Notes: generated by a model not told the origin, from the letters alone. A stretch of 64,000 nt of DNA from Dermanyssus gallinae (GCA_003439945.1 QVRM01002061.1:282001-346000), one strand, 5' to 3'. Positions 46,720 through 57,784 are shown, counted from the first letter of the stretch. Program-made: numbers and translations.

Positions 46720-46996
46720 TTGTAGACTGTCCGACGTTCCCCACGGGCTTGGAATCGCCGTGCAGCATATCGTCACTGCATCAAGGGCCGGACACGTTGA
46801 GATGTCTAGAAGGGTTTCCCCAACAGTTCTTGTGGCAGCAGCAGCATGGCTGCTCACAGTCAGCGGTGTGGTTTGTCATCTATTCTCGATGAGCATCACT
46901 CAAAGAGAATGCGATCAACAACAGGGATCGAACCAGCGACACCCCGGTAGATGACAACCACGACTAGCGCACTAGACCCCTAGCAACGCGACGACT
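46720..46996 (-). mobile_element. tRNA-derived SINE, family 2, copy 2
   Basis: Colinear with 24365-24621. On the - strand TAGTGCGCTAGTCGTGG and GTTGTCATCTACCGGGGT lead to the B box GGTTCGATCC, then a shared body ending in CCGTGGGGAACGTCGG-type sequence. I found no clear TSD. It starts about 80 bp downstream of the exon A donor, within the presumed intron. Confidence 0.82.
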
Positions 46997-47682
46997 GGAG
47001 TTAGTTACACTGGCTATTTGCCAACGTAACACCTGGCGTGCTGCTGTCAAATCCATGAGCACAATTACAGGGTAAATATTGGCAGGTCTAACGAAATGAC
47101 GAACAGAATGACAAAGAAGCACAATAGCATCAGTGTGTGACGCAAGTTCGTTTGTAACGGGCGCTCGGTTCACAGAAAGAACTTCCGGCGCTGAATGAAG
47201 ACAGACAGACAGACAGAAGTTCTATGATGTGGGGTATTGTGCAACAAGCATGTGTAAAGTTGTGCCATGTGACTGACGGACAAGTTAACTCTACTGAACA
47301 AGCTCTTATGACTCACTGGAGACATCTGGAATCATACGAATAAACGACAGTTTGTAATCTCTGTAACTGTATGTTTGTCCTTAGTGTGTGTGTGTGTGTG
47401 CAAAATGACCCGATATTATTAATACGCCTCCCAGACACCGCAGACATCAGACCCTTAGGAGTTTCAGATTGTACCTGCTTGCGCTGCATAGATTTTACTT
47501 GTTTTCATTTCTTCCATTCTGTGCAAACTACTTTAAATCATTGTTTTCATGCATTTAGCATTTGGCAAATTTGCGCAATGACTTTGCACTTCTTTTTCTC
47601 ATTTGATTGGCTATCGCAATTGTATAGAGAGAGAGCCACGTGGTCTGCCTCAAGCGAAATAGTTTAAATCAAAGGCGAAAAT
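46997..47682. other. Unassigned stretch
   Basis: It holds a GACA repeat (about 47203-47217) and a (GT)n run near 47386-47400. Close to its right end GATTGGCT (an inverted CCAAT box) lies about 80 bp before the ATG of the next candidate exon. Confidence 0.4.
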
Positions 47683-47814
47683 ATGGCGCCGATAGGAACC
47701 ACCTCCGGTCGCTCGTGGTTCGGTAGCTCTCTCTGCTTAACGGCGTTCGACGGTTCCCAACAGACCATTTCGTTTCTATCGCGTCAGCTGGGAGCGCACG
47801 GCAAAACAATTAGA
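47683..47814 (+). CDS. Candidate initial coding exon, unknown
   Basis: ATGGCG in context AAAATATGG opens a 44-codon stretch: MAPIGTTSGRSWFGSSLCLT, then AFDGSQQTISFLSRQLGAHG and KTIR. Right after AGA comes GTTAGT, an acceptable splice donor in phase 0, followed by GTT triplets that look intronic. If unspliced the frame ends in poly-Leu at 47886. No family is recognised. The upstream GATTGG box fits a promoter-proximal exon, but the evidence is thin. Confidence 0.25.
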
Positions 47815-48349
47815 GTTAGTTTGTTGTTGTTGTTGGTGGTGCTGCTGTTGTTATTGCTGCTGCTACTGTTGTCACTGTTGTTGTAAAAAGCATCGCCAAA
47901 ATCCTGATCCCATAGCTCTTTACATTGCAGTTGCGACCGAGGGTGAATCCTAGGGGCGAAATCTACCCTATTAACTGTTCTATTATCCATGTACCATGTG
48001 CATGACTCCTACTACTACAGCCACATTGGACGTTTCTGTCTCTTTGGACGTTGTCTGTACTTTACTACGACGATATTGTTGTTGTGTCCTGTGGTTATTG
48101 TTGCTGTTTTCGTCGTTGTTTTCTTTTGCCGTTTCTACGGGAACTGCCTTATCTGCCTGAACCGTGTGCCTGGCTGTGGGTAACGCGTCTCTTCATTTAT
48201 GGAGTTCAAAATTAACCTGCTTCATTACGATTCCGTGATGATGAGAAGTTAGTAGGTACACCTATTAGCTAATGTCACTAATACTTCGCTTGCTCTCATG
48301 GTGTCTTGCCAGTGTTGAATATGCGTTTTGCCGCCGGTATTCGATATAC
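47815..48349. other. Unassigned stretch
   Basis: GTT/CTG triplets at 47820-47885, then unrecognised sequence. Confidence 0.4.

Positions 48350-48419
<70 letters not shown>
48350..48419. repeat. (TA)n microsatellite
   Basis: About 70 bp with one AAAT interruption near its left end. Confidence 0.95.
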
Positions 48420-48420
<1 letters not shown>

Positions 48421-48432
48421 TAATTTGATCAC

Positions 48433-48636
48433 TTGTACTACGACGACTGCACTACTGACACTAGCAAATCGCACTCGCAAAGCGCCAGCCAGGGAAATCA
48501 AGATTATTATTGGGCGTCTAACGAATTGGCAACTGCTGGCCTATTCCGTAGGTTCTGTAGAAGACCGTATGTGCGTAGATCGGATGATCCCATTTCCTAT
48601 TCGTTTTCGCCCGTCTGCCTGCCGTCGCATAAGTAA
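48433..48636 (+). CDS. Low-confidence open frame (possible terminal exon)
   Basis: A 67-codon frame without an ATG (it begins at a TTG). It reads SHSQSASQGNQDYYWASNEL, then ATAGLFRRFCRRPYVRR, then SFSPVCLPSHK and a stop. Composition is protein-like and free of simple repeats, but no acceptor is evident between it and the TA array. Confidence 0.15.
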   Translation: MYYDDCTTDTSKSHSQSASQGNQDYYWASNELATAGLFRRFCRRPYVRRSDDPISYSFSPVCLPSHK

Positions 48637-48679
48637 CCATCATCATGGATGAACATCCTGCCCTCTATCAGCTCGGAGC

Positions 48680-48990
48680 TTGTTGTTGTCATTGTTGTTG
48701 ATCGATGTTGTCGTTGTTGTTACTGCTGTTCGTGTTGTTGCTGTCAATGTCGTCGTCGTTATTATTATTATTATTAATGTTGTTGTTGTTGTTGTTGTTG
48801 CTTTGTTGTTATTGTTGTTGCTGCTGTCATGCTGCTGCCATCGTCGTAATTAATGTTGTTGTTGTTGTTGTCGTTGTGACATTCTTGTTGCTGCTGAAGT
48901 CGTTGTGCCGCCACTGCTGTTATTGCTGTAATTGTTGTCGATGATGATGATGATTATGATGATGTTGTTGTCGTCGTCGTCAGTTGCGTG
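48680..48990. repeat. Interrupted GTT/CTG/ATT triplet block
   Basis: About 300 bp of GTT-type triplets with TTA and CTG variants, ending in GAT and GTC. Confidence 0.88.
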
Positions 48991-50940
48991 TCGTTTCGCT
49001 TCGTGCCGTTACGTTTGGGCTTCGGAACGAAGTTGCTTATAATGCAGGAGAGGGGAGGGAGGGGGATTCAACGTGACCAACACCGCTAGAGACGAGAGAC
49101 TTATATATATCTAGATGATGATAATGACGATGATGGCAGTGTTGATGACGACGATGATGGAGATGAATCATATGCGTCTGTCAGGTGGATACGCATGCGA
49201 CAGTAAACTGCTGTGATCGGCTTGCTCGTTTCTCTCTCTCTCTTTCTCTCTCTCTGGGTCGTGAATTAGTCACGTCACGAGCATGCGAGCTAGTGGAAGA
49301 CGTCGTTTACCGGGGTATGGCGGTCTCCCCGCCGATAGAGACCTCACCGATCGAACGAAGACGTGCTCTCAAAGAAAATACGTTGCAACATTTCCTCGCT
49401 GTCTCTCGACGAGACGCTTACTACTAAATGCCCTCTCGTAATAATGTTGAAGGCGGTGCTATCGCAGCTTCCGGATTGCACGAAAGAGCCTTTTTTTAGG
49501 AATTTGATTTTTCTTTTAAATTAACAACAAGAACAATAATGCGAATAAGAATAATAATAATAATCGTAAACGAGCAGAGAAAAGATAGTAAATTGCAGCC
49601 TCTCTCAGCTACTTCAACATGCAACATATCAAATTGATACAACTTTTTGTATGTGTCCTTAATTCATGAAAATAGTAAGGAATTTCTCTCAACGTCTCTC
49701 ACACGACGACTTCCATTCTTTTTGGCTACTAGTCGTTTTCTAAGCGATAATAATTTGCGTTTGAGTCGACACTAATTTGTTCTATGTACGTACTATATGT
49801 ATGTATGTGTATGTCGGTGCCGTTCGCTTGTATATGTGTATTGGTGGTCGATGACGGATCTATCGTAGCAGATTGAGGCGCGATCAGAACTGAACCGCAT
49901 TCGATGTGACATAGATTTATGTCATTGCATTTTTCGACTCCTTGACACCACACATCTTACTGGCGAGGTCTGTGCCCCATATTTGTGATCGGGCACATAA
50001 CAGAAGTTGTACGTTCCGCATTTCTTACGATTTGCGTTTTGAGTATTGATGTGACACGATGGCGTGGTGGTTGTAGGTCTTCAGTGGTCTTTCAGTAGAT
50101 CTTCAGCCATAGCCCATTTCTAACACCACCTATATAAAAAAAATTCGTAACCTATTCAGGTGATTCTTGTTCGTCATATTGGTTGTATTGTAGAATAAAT
50201 GTAGAAAATTGCACACGTATAGATTGGCTACAACGAACAGCCATTGACATTACATTTGTACAGATACAATTTATAGAGATTGTTTATTTGGCATATTGGC
50301 GCATTACGCTCTCGTATCTCTCGATGTCTAATGAGCGGGGATAGATGCTGGTGCTAATAATTCCGCATTGAAATGTTTCTAGGCCAATTCTGATTGCTGG
50401 TGTTCGTATGGAGATCGTATTTTTAATAGCCCGTCTCGGTCTAGAACGAGGTTGTTTCTGATGCAACGATTTGGTTCGAGTGTAACGTTAGTTAGTGATA
50501 GATTCAATTAAGTTGCTGAGTCGATTCTGAATGCATTGTCACCGCTGCTGGTTGCTATATACACATATGTGTAGCAATGATTAAAGTATGCAGGCAGTTT
50601 TTATGATGCTGATTATTATTACTATTATTATTGCGAGTTATTGTTATTATGATGATTATTATTATTATTGTCCGCCAGTGGGTGTTCACGGCGCACAACT
50701 TCATAGGCGCGTCATTGTGCCGATGACCTCGCTAACCAGCCTACACTGCTCTATGTATTGTTGGTGTTGTTGCTTTTGCTAATGTTGTTATTGTTGTTCA
50801 TTATAGATTGTGGTGGTGGCGGCGGTAGTTTTTTCTGCTAGACGTTATCAGGGCCGCCCTAGTAATAATGCCGCTTAGGCCTCGAAGGAAAGTATAGCGA
50901 AACGAACTGATTGACATTGTCGAAGGCGTGGTGGGTTAAA
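48991..50940. other. Unassigned stretch
   Basis: Two - strand frames of normal complexity, 49729-49953 and 50284-50466, are worth noting. The latter ends YPRSLDIERYESVMRQYAK with its stop codon overlapping an AAATAAA signal. Neither has a recognised domain. A (CT)n run lies at 49230-49255. Confidence 0.3.
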
Positions 50941-51545
50941 CTTGCCGTCCATTGTTGTTGTTGTTGTTGTTGTTATCGTTGTTTTAATTGTTATTATTGC
51001 GGGTGCCGCTATTGTTGCTGTCTAATGCTAGTTATTGTTTTTGTTGTTGCCATTGTTAGCTATTGGTATTGCTGTTTTTGTTGTTGTTGTTGCTGCTGCT
51101 GCTGCCGCCGATGTTTCAATTCATTGCTTCAGCTGGAGGTGCTACACGGTCTTCTCATTCGGCTTCGGTTCTTCGTTGTAGCGCGTAAACGCCTTATTTT
51201 AGTATAGTCGGGAGTGGTATAGGAAGAGCGCCGAGATGGCTGTCAGGTGGGTGGGTGATCGAGGGTGGCCAGACGGCGAAGAAGGGTGTCGTGATCACGA
51301 GGAAACACATCCACAGCAGCAATAAGGGCACTCGACTTAGCGTGCTGCTATGATAGTTGCTGCTGCTACTGTTGTTGTTGTTGTTGGTGCCGGTGTTGTT
51401 GTTGTTGCATCCTTTATCGTTGTTGCTTCCTCTATGGTTGTTGTTGTTGTTGTGGTTGCTGTTGCTTCCTCTATTGTTGTTATTGTTGCTGTTGCTGTTG
51501 CTTCCTTTATTGTTGTTGTTCTTGCTGCTGCTGCGGCCGCCGGCC
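50941..51545. repeat. GTT/CTG triplet arrays
   Basis: Arrays at 50950-51110 and 51355-51535 flank less repetitive DNA. In the second, CTTCCT-ATTGTTGTT-type units of 30-40 bp recur. Confidence 0.85.
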
Positions 51546-52780
51546 AAAGTTGGTCAGACCTTCCTCTCCTATTCGTCCAGCTCTTCTTCCTCCTCTCCCG
51601 GTCGACGCAACAAGCAACACAGCGTCGGGTCGTGGAGCAGCTGAAGCTGCCAACGCTGTTGCCACGGTAGATCTGCTTATGTTCCTGCTGCTGCCGCAGC
51701 TGCCACCGGCACCGACACCGTTGCTGCTGTTGCTACTCTACTTCTGCAGTTGTTCTTCAGCAGCAGCAGAAGCGGATTGTCGTGCTTCTGATCTTGATGG
51801 TGGTGGTGGCGTTCTCTTACCCCCTCCCGCTGCTCGTCGTCGTCGGGCTGGGACGTTTGTCGCCCGTCTGGTACAACCGGTTGGCTGAGTGGCTGACACG
51901 CTGAATCTCTCTTGTATTTGTTGTTCTTTTTACTTTTATTTTTGTGGTAATATTATTATTATCGTCGTCATCATTATCATCATCATCATTATTGCGTTGC
52001 TCGCGTCGGATGCCGGTTGCCGTCTCTGCTGCCGGTTGGCTCTTGCGCGTCAGACGCGGACAGACGAGCGCGACGATCGAAAGGGGAACGAACGTTGGAA
52101 AGGAAACGCCGACCGGCCGGAAGACTGCTCTGTGTCCGGTTCGAGACGGTGTCGGTGAGCGTGAGGTGAAGGCAATCGCAAGGCAAACAAAGGTATCGAA
52201 GACGATCAGCGATTCGTTCCGAGGAGAGAAACAGGGAAGAACAAGTGAGAGGGAAGATGTCGACAGAACCCGGGAAAAAGAGGTCTTCAGCAACCAGTCC
52301 CTGTCTAAACCCAAAGAAGACACATCGCTGACAGCACATCGAGCCAACCCCACTACCGGCGTGCTACATCGACAACGATTCGGTCACGGAGACGTATATC
52401 GTTGTTGTTGTTTTGGGGTGGTGTTGGCTGTTGCTGCTGCGGCTGTGTTTGTTGTCAATTGTGTGGTGATTGCTGTTGTCGTTATCGTGCGTGACACGTG
52501 TTTTCTCAGAGTAGGAAAGGAAAGAAGAGAGAGGTGTCTGGTCGTGTTTTTCTTCATCTTCTAGTCAAACAAAGTTGGTCTCTGCCGCTGATTTTCTTCA
52601 CTGGATACGCAGCAACATGGCGCCCATCTAAACAAACGCGCAAGGCATTCTCGTCTCGCTGTCACTGTAACGTCGTCGTCGCCGTCGTCGTAATCGAGAC
52701 GAGGCAACATTTTTCTACTACCACTACCTCGACCATTATCGTTGTTTCCACTATTCCACCGCCACTATGCATGTGGTTTA

Positions 52781-52783
<3 letters not shown>
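51546..52783. other. Unassigned, partly GC-rich
   Basis: A 206-residue + frame (51944-52564) and a 178-residue - frame (51817-52353) overlap here. The purine-rich 52070-52330 part could equally be a 5' UTR. I cannot choose. Confidence 0.25.

Positions 52784-52836
<53 letters not shown>
52784..52836. repeat. (TA)n microsatellite
   Basis: About 53 bp. Confidence 0.95.
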
Positions 52837-52839
<3 letters not shown>

Positions 52840-53359
52840 CTGTGGCTGGATATCTGTGTCTTGTAGTGTGTCTGCGTGGCAACGCAAGTGAAGAAGAACG
52901 CCTCGCATCTTCATTGCATGATCGTCGTGAATTGGTTGTTGAGTTTGATTGTTCTGCTGTTGCTGGATCCTGCGCAATGGTGATGATGACGATGAGGGTG
53001 ACGATGATTATGACGACGCCACTCGCTCCAACAACTATGCATCGTTTTCGCTAGTTTTTCTGTACGGTTGTTCGGTGTATGATTCTCCGTTAGTTAGCGC
53101 GACGGTTAGTGGATTCGATACAAACAGTGTACTAGTAGTAGAAGTAGTAGTTAGTAGTAATCAATCGTGCAGCGTGACGAAGGAGAGATAGAGAGAATGA
53201 GAGAGGATCATGCGTGCCTGTCATCTAATGCCAAGATCCGCCATGGATTGCTGCTACCAAACCACTATTGCTGCCCCCGCTGTTGCTGCTGTGTAGGAGA
53301 CGCCATCATCGACAATCGCGAACCAGTGGCGAAAACCAGTCGCCGGTGAGCGCGCAATC
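52837..53359. other. Unassigned stretch
   Basis: GAT/ATG triplets near 52980-53015 and GTAGTA near 53135-53160. No gene is supported. Confidence 0.4.
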
Positions 53360-53482
53360 TGGATAACAACAACAACAAAAACAGCAACAACAACAACAAC
53401 AGCAGCAACAACAACACCATCAAATAAACAGCAACAACAACAACACCATCAAATAAACAGCAACAACAACAACGACGGTCAC
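53360..53482. repeat. CAA/CAG array with a 29-bp tandem unit
   Basis: Within the array the segment ACCATCAAATAAACAGCAAC plus CAA units repeats with a 29-bp period (starting at 53416 and 53445). Confidence 0.88.
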
Positions 53483-54698
53483 CTTACAGCAGTGTGTCAA
53501 CGTCGGACTACGTCGACGCGATCGGACGCCATGGAAGAGAAGAGCTAGCCAGCTATGTGTGCCATTGGCTTTCGTTGGCTTGGCGACGCGGCCTGCCTCT
53601 GTGCAGCTGATATCAGCTGGTGGCAGTGAATGAATCAGCTGGCGGCTCGCTGACAGCGGCGCGTTGACCGGCGGCCAGGCAGCCGCCGGCTCAGTGCAGC
53701 GAAGTGCACTGATCGTGCGGGTGAGGTCACACAATGATGTCACCCTGGCACATAATGAACACAATGCACATCCCGCCGCAAGTGTCGCTGGACGTTGTGT
53801 TTGGTCGGCGGGCATTGTGAACGTTCGTTAGACAGAGCTAGTGTAAGTAGGGTTCGTTGTTGTTGTTGCTTTTGTTGCTATTGTTGTGGTTGTCTCAGCG
53901 TAGGCTGACGCCGCCTCCCGCTTCTGAATCGCTGCTTCATCCGTGGGTGTTGTCACCATTGCCAATAGTATTATAATTGTTGTTGCTATTGTTGCGGCTG
54001 CTGCTGTTGTCATTGTCGTCGTCGCGTTGTTGTTGTTGTCCTCCTAAGGTAGATGAGATGACGAGATCACAGACGCCTCAAAGCGCTCTGCAAAGGTACT
54101 CTGTGCAACAAGCGGGATCAAGGGAACCGCCACCAGGATGATCCACATCGACCACAAACATTCATTTACGCCGCCGTGAACGTTGTCGTTATCGTCGTCA
54201 TCACCATCATTATCATCATCATCATAATCAGATTGCATAGTTTACAACTCAACGATGACATTATCAATATTCATCATTAGCAGCGTGGAGGGAGAGCGAT
54301 GAGGCGAGTGTTATCCCCCCCCACCCCTCCCTCTACTTGGTAATGAGGAATGCGTACTCGTTTCGATTCGATGGGAAACTAGCAATAAATTAGAGTAATA
54401 ATGGTGATAACGATGATGATGATGGTCTTGATGATTGTTGTTTTTGATGTTGTTATTGATGATGATTATGATTGTTGTTGATAATAATGGTGATGATGAA
54501 GGGCAATCAGCAAGTCGACGGTAAAGATCGAGGCCTTGTTTCGTGGTTGTTGTCGTTGTCGTCGTCGTCGTCGCCGCCATAATCCTTAACCGTCGGTTGT
54601 GATGGCTGGCTGAGAACGAAGAGGTTTCGTTGGGGGTTCTGGCGGGCTGGAGGCGGCAAATGGTGACTGAAGTTTGAATTGAATGAGTTCAGATCACG
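53483..54698. other. Unassigned stretch
   Basis: GTT runs (53860-53890, 53980-54040), GAT/CAT triplets (54180-54235 and 54410-54500), no supported gene. Confidence 0.4.
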
Positions 54699-55019
54699 AT
54701 GACCGGCGATGGCGGCTGTCCAAGCAAGTCAAGAAGATTACCGTCACGTTACACGGTGCTGCACGCGACCACAACCGCCGCCAGCACACCAAAACGAACT
54801 CTACGAAGAAGAAAAAGAAGCTTCGACGATGCTGCTGCTGTTTCTGCTGCTGATGATGGTAATGTGATAAAGACGTGGCACAGAATATCAACACTGTTCG
54901 GCTGCGCATCCCCCGATAATCCGTCAATGAACGAGCTGTATCGTTCGAACTCATCGTGGCGGACGATCAGCCAGTTGCCCACAGCAATCATTAATCGCCT
55001 ATGCACGGTAGAAGTGTAG
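54699..55019 (+). CDS. Candidate 106-residue protein or exon, unknown
   Basis: An ATG-started frame with mostly non-repetitive sequence. It begins MTGDGGCPSKSRRLPSRYTV, has a basic patch TPKRTLRRRKRSF and then an Ala/Asp stretch. The C-terminal half reads VIKTWHRISTLFGCASPDNP, SMNELYRSNSSWRTISQL and PTAIINRLCTVEV. The second half is the most protein-like sequence in this part of the window. No family is recognised. The - strand is also open over much of it. Confidence 0.3.
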   Translation: MTGDGGCPSKSRRLPSRYTVLHATTTAASTPKRTLRRRKRSFDDAAAVSAADDGNVIKTWHRISTLFGCASPDNPSMNELYRSNSSWRTISQLPTAIINRLCTVEV

Positions 55020-55194
55020 GCGTTGTTGTGTGTGCGTGTATAGGCTTGTGTGTTCAACTAAGTCGCTGCAGCAGCATTGCTACTATCTCGTCTCGACGTT
55101 TTTCTTGCGTCGTTGTAATCCTCCTTCCTACCAGACTCCGTTCACCATGGGCCATTGCAGATCAAGGTAACTTGCAGTAAGTACTGCGCGCTGC

Positions 55195-55310
55195 CTCTGT
55201 TGTTTTTGTTGTTGCTGTAGCTGTTGTGGCCATTGCCGCCGCCACCACCGCCGCCGCTGCTGCCACTGTTATTGTTGTTGTTGTTGCTACTGCAACAACT
55301 GCTGGTCATG
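55195..55310. repeat. GTT/CGC triplet block
   Basis: GTTGTT, CTG and GCC triplets. Confidence 0.8.
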
Positions 55311-55440
55311 TTGTAGCTGTGTTTGACAGGGCGCACAAACAGGTGACACAGAGGAGTGTCTCGTTGGCAACACCGACGATGGTACTGTGCCCGCCTCGAC
55401 AGTGGTCGTGACACAACGTCGGTCGGTGATCACGTTGGTG

Positions 55441-55917
55441 TCACCGTGTGTACTGGACGAGGCTGTGTGCAGGACCAGGAAGAGGAAGAGGAGGAGAAGG
55501 AGGTGGAGTCAGCGCTGGAACTTCATCATCGTAGGCGGGCAGGAAGCCGTATGAGAGGGATCGTCCCTGAGATAGGTGTTCAGGAGCTATCGATTCTGCA
55601 TATGCCCTTGGTGCTTCTGCTGTTGTTCTTTGTGGTTGTGGTGGTGTTGAGGCGGTTACCGGTGCTTCTGTCAGCTGCAGTCTCGGCAGGTTTTGATGGC
55701 AGAAAAGGTTTCTCCAGTGGCAGTGCTGTGTTGTATTAGCGCGGGGTGCGTCGAGGCCGGAGACGAACCCTTCTTCGAGAGGAACCCTTCTTCCAGAGGT
55801 CCGCTGAGTGGCTTCGGGCAACACCTCAGCCACCTCCAGTAGCGTCAGCGATTGTTGTCGTTGGTCGTTGTCGCCGTGGTTGCTGCGCTTCGTGAGCTCG
55901 GCGAGGCGATGAATCAT
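55441..55917 (-). CDS. Candidate 158-residue frame, Pro-rich C-terminus
   Basis: On the - strand the frame begins MIHRLAELTKRSNHGDNDQR and continues SLTLLEVAEVLPEATQRTSG and VPLEEGFVSGLDAPR. It ends SLSYGFLPAYDDEVP, then ALTPPPSPPLPLPGPAHSL. The sequence is of good complexity. A 127-residue + frame overlaps part of it but is Glu- and Leu/Val-rich. No domain is recognised, and the Pro-rich end could bind SH3 or WW domains. A single genomic ORF is weak evidence. Confidence 0.27.
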   Translation of the reverse strand: MIHRLAELTKRSNHGDNDQRQQSLTLLEVAEVLPEATQRTSGRRVPLEEGFVSGLDAPRANTTQHCHWRNLFCHQNLPRLQLTEAPVTASTPPQPQRTTAEAPRAYAESIAPEHLSQGRSLSYGFLPAYDDEVPALTPPPSPPLPLPGPAHSLVQYTR

Positions 55918-56007
55918 CGATGTTCGGACAGAGGTTAGAGACGTACAGCCTCTAGGATCTAACCGAGCCTCTAGGGTCGCCCTTCTGGCGTCGCCAGATG
56001 GCGAAGA

Positions 56008-56080
56008 ATGTCTGGTGTGACTGACTGTTGCTTCTATGTTCCACCGCAGGATCGTGTGCTCAGGCGAAAGTTCCGGAAGG
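56008..56080 (+). CDS. Candidate first coding exon B (TDCC-YVP-QDRVLRRK family)
   Basis: ATG to CGGAAGG|GTAAGA, donor in phase 1 as in exon A. The peptide is MSGVTDCCFYVPPQDRVLRR followed by KFRK and a split Gly codon. It carries three codons (FRK) more than exon A before the junction. Against exon A, only His/Phe and Thr/Pro differ among 17 residues from TDCC, while 11 codons differ silently. The flanking 30 bp on each side are unrelated. The shared phase means either exon could splice to the same downstream exon, so they may be alternative first exons of one + strand gene 9.4 kb apart. They could also belong to two paralogous genes. Confidence 0.5.
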
Positions 56081-56739
56081 GTAAGATTGTTGTGGCAATT
56101 GTATTCGTTGTGCTAGTAGTAGCTAACAACAAAAAAGGTCTTAGACGTACAGATTGCCTACGCTATCGTGGACTTTGGAAAAGAGCCAGTCGTTTTGGGT
56201 TCCATATACTGCTCTTGTGAAAATTTAAACTAATATATATATATATATATAAATTTTGGACAATTCCAAACAGCATAACAACTATCTATAATAGGCCTGC
56301 TTGTTTTGAGTCTCTCGCTTTGTCGTCAGAAAGAGACGACTCAGTATTCCGAGTACCGAGTGGATTCTGTCAACTGTCAATCTATTGACTGGCTGGATCT
56401 ATTATGCAATAATAATATTGATGATGATGATGAGTATTATTATTATTATTAAAACATGACAACATCAGTTTATACCTCTTACCGTTAGACGCATAACTCC
56501 GTTTGTAGTCTTCAGTTTGGCAAGTCTGTGAAACAATGGCGGCAATCCTCTAATAGAATGTTATGATTACACTTTTAGCAGAGATTGAAGTAAAACTAAA
56601 CACATACTTATGGTATCTCCTCGAACACCCTCTCTGTGCTCACTTTGCAATGCACCTATATTTGTGTAGATAATATAATTTGAACGCGAGAAACGACAAG
56701 ATGTGGGCGTAGAGAGGAATTCCTTCAACCGATTTACTT
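56081..56739. other. Presumed intron sequence and unassigned DNA
   Basis: It holds TA at about 56232-56250 and GAT/ATT triplets at 56420-56450. Nothing is recognised as coding. Confidence 0.4.
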
Positions 56740-56835
56740 ACTACGTCAGTACTCTAGAGTCAACAATTTTCTCCGCGTGAAGGTGCAATCACGGGTTCTC
56801 TAACCCAGGTCTAGCCCAGTTCAACATTGTGGGTT
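56740..56835 (-). pseudogene. Third copy, extreme 3' end of the restriction-like-endonuclease retrotransposon
   Basis: On the - strand CAATGTTGAACTGGGCTAGA and CTGGGTTAGAGAACCCGT match the 3' end of the 0.3-1.8 kb element (CATTGTTGAGCTGGGCTAAT, CGGGTTAGAGAACCCGT). An AATTGTTGACTC block and a diverged tail follow. Under 100 bp is recognisable. Confidence 0.7.
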
Positions 56836-57283
56836 GTAAACTCATTTACTTTATACTACCGCGCTTAATTATGTGACGGTGGTATCGTTGGAGTTGTTGA
56901 ATTCCGTTCATGACTTCTGTCATGTCATATCGAATCGCAGCTAGAAACCATAGAGCAGCGGTCTACGGCGAGCACCCGAAAAGAGCCGAGTTGAACTTTT
57001 GTTATCGAGGGCAAGGTCATTATTGTTGGTTTCACTTCCTCTTTAGCTAGCGAATGTTTGCCATTCTGCTTAACACGGTGTTGGATGAGCTGTTACTCTT
57101 GCTGTTCGTATTATTATGGTTGCTGCTCTTGTTGCGGCATTTTGCCATATCGATAACACACATTGAGTACGATACACTACGGAGGAGGAGAGCGTTGTGA
57201 TACGATTTGTTTACTGGCTCAGTTTGATAGCCTACTTTTACGACGGCTGACGTCGGCAAGCTGTACTCGGCGCACAGGCAGTC

Positions 57284-57288
<5 letters not shown>
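56836..57288. other. Unassigned stretch
   Basis: No recognisable gene. Confidence 0.4.

Positions 57289-57348
<60 letters not shown>
57289..57348. repeat. (TA)n microsatellite
   Basis: About 60 bp. Confidence 0.95.
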
Positions 57349-57351
<3 letters not shown>

Positions 57352-57784
57352 ACAAGATACAATTCATTGATTAATCACCTTTGTTAGAAATATAGTCTAA
57401 TAAGATACATAAAAACACGGTCACTGAGCCAGCCTGGCCAGTGATTCAACTATGGAACATATATATGTATAAGAAGATGGAGAAATGTTTCAACTGGCTC
57501 AAATTTAAGTGTTGATTTCTAATGCTGCCATCTGTTTTGATTCATTACATTATAAACGTTTAATGTGGGTTTGTGGTCAGTTTTTGAGACGTTGCTACTT
57601 CTTTGCATAGTCGTTGCCAGCCACGCGTATAAAGAGAGTAATATGTTTTCCGCAAAAATAGCACAGGGGGAATACAGAAGGGTTTACTTTTCCAGCATAT
57701 CTCTTATGGATGTGACGACACCCAGGAATCGCGAAGCGCAGAGTGTATTTCTTTTATAAACGTGCTTTACTCAGGGTTAGTAGA
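57349..57784. other. Unassigned stretch
   Basis: A short + frame (57565-57759) begins with a hydrophobic, signal-like segment but has no recognised family. Confidence 0.3.

Noticed and set aside
51817..52564. Overlapping 178- and 206-residue frames on opposite strands
   Set aside because: Neither has a motif or splice context, and parts are repeat-derived; listed only as an unassigned stretch.
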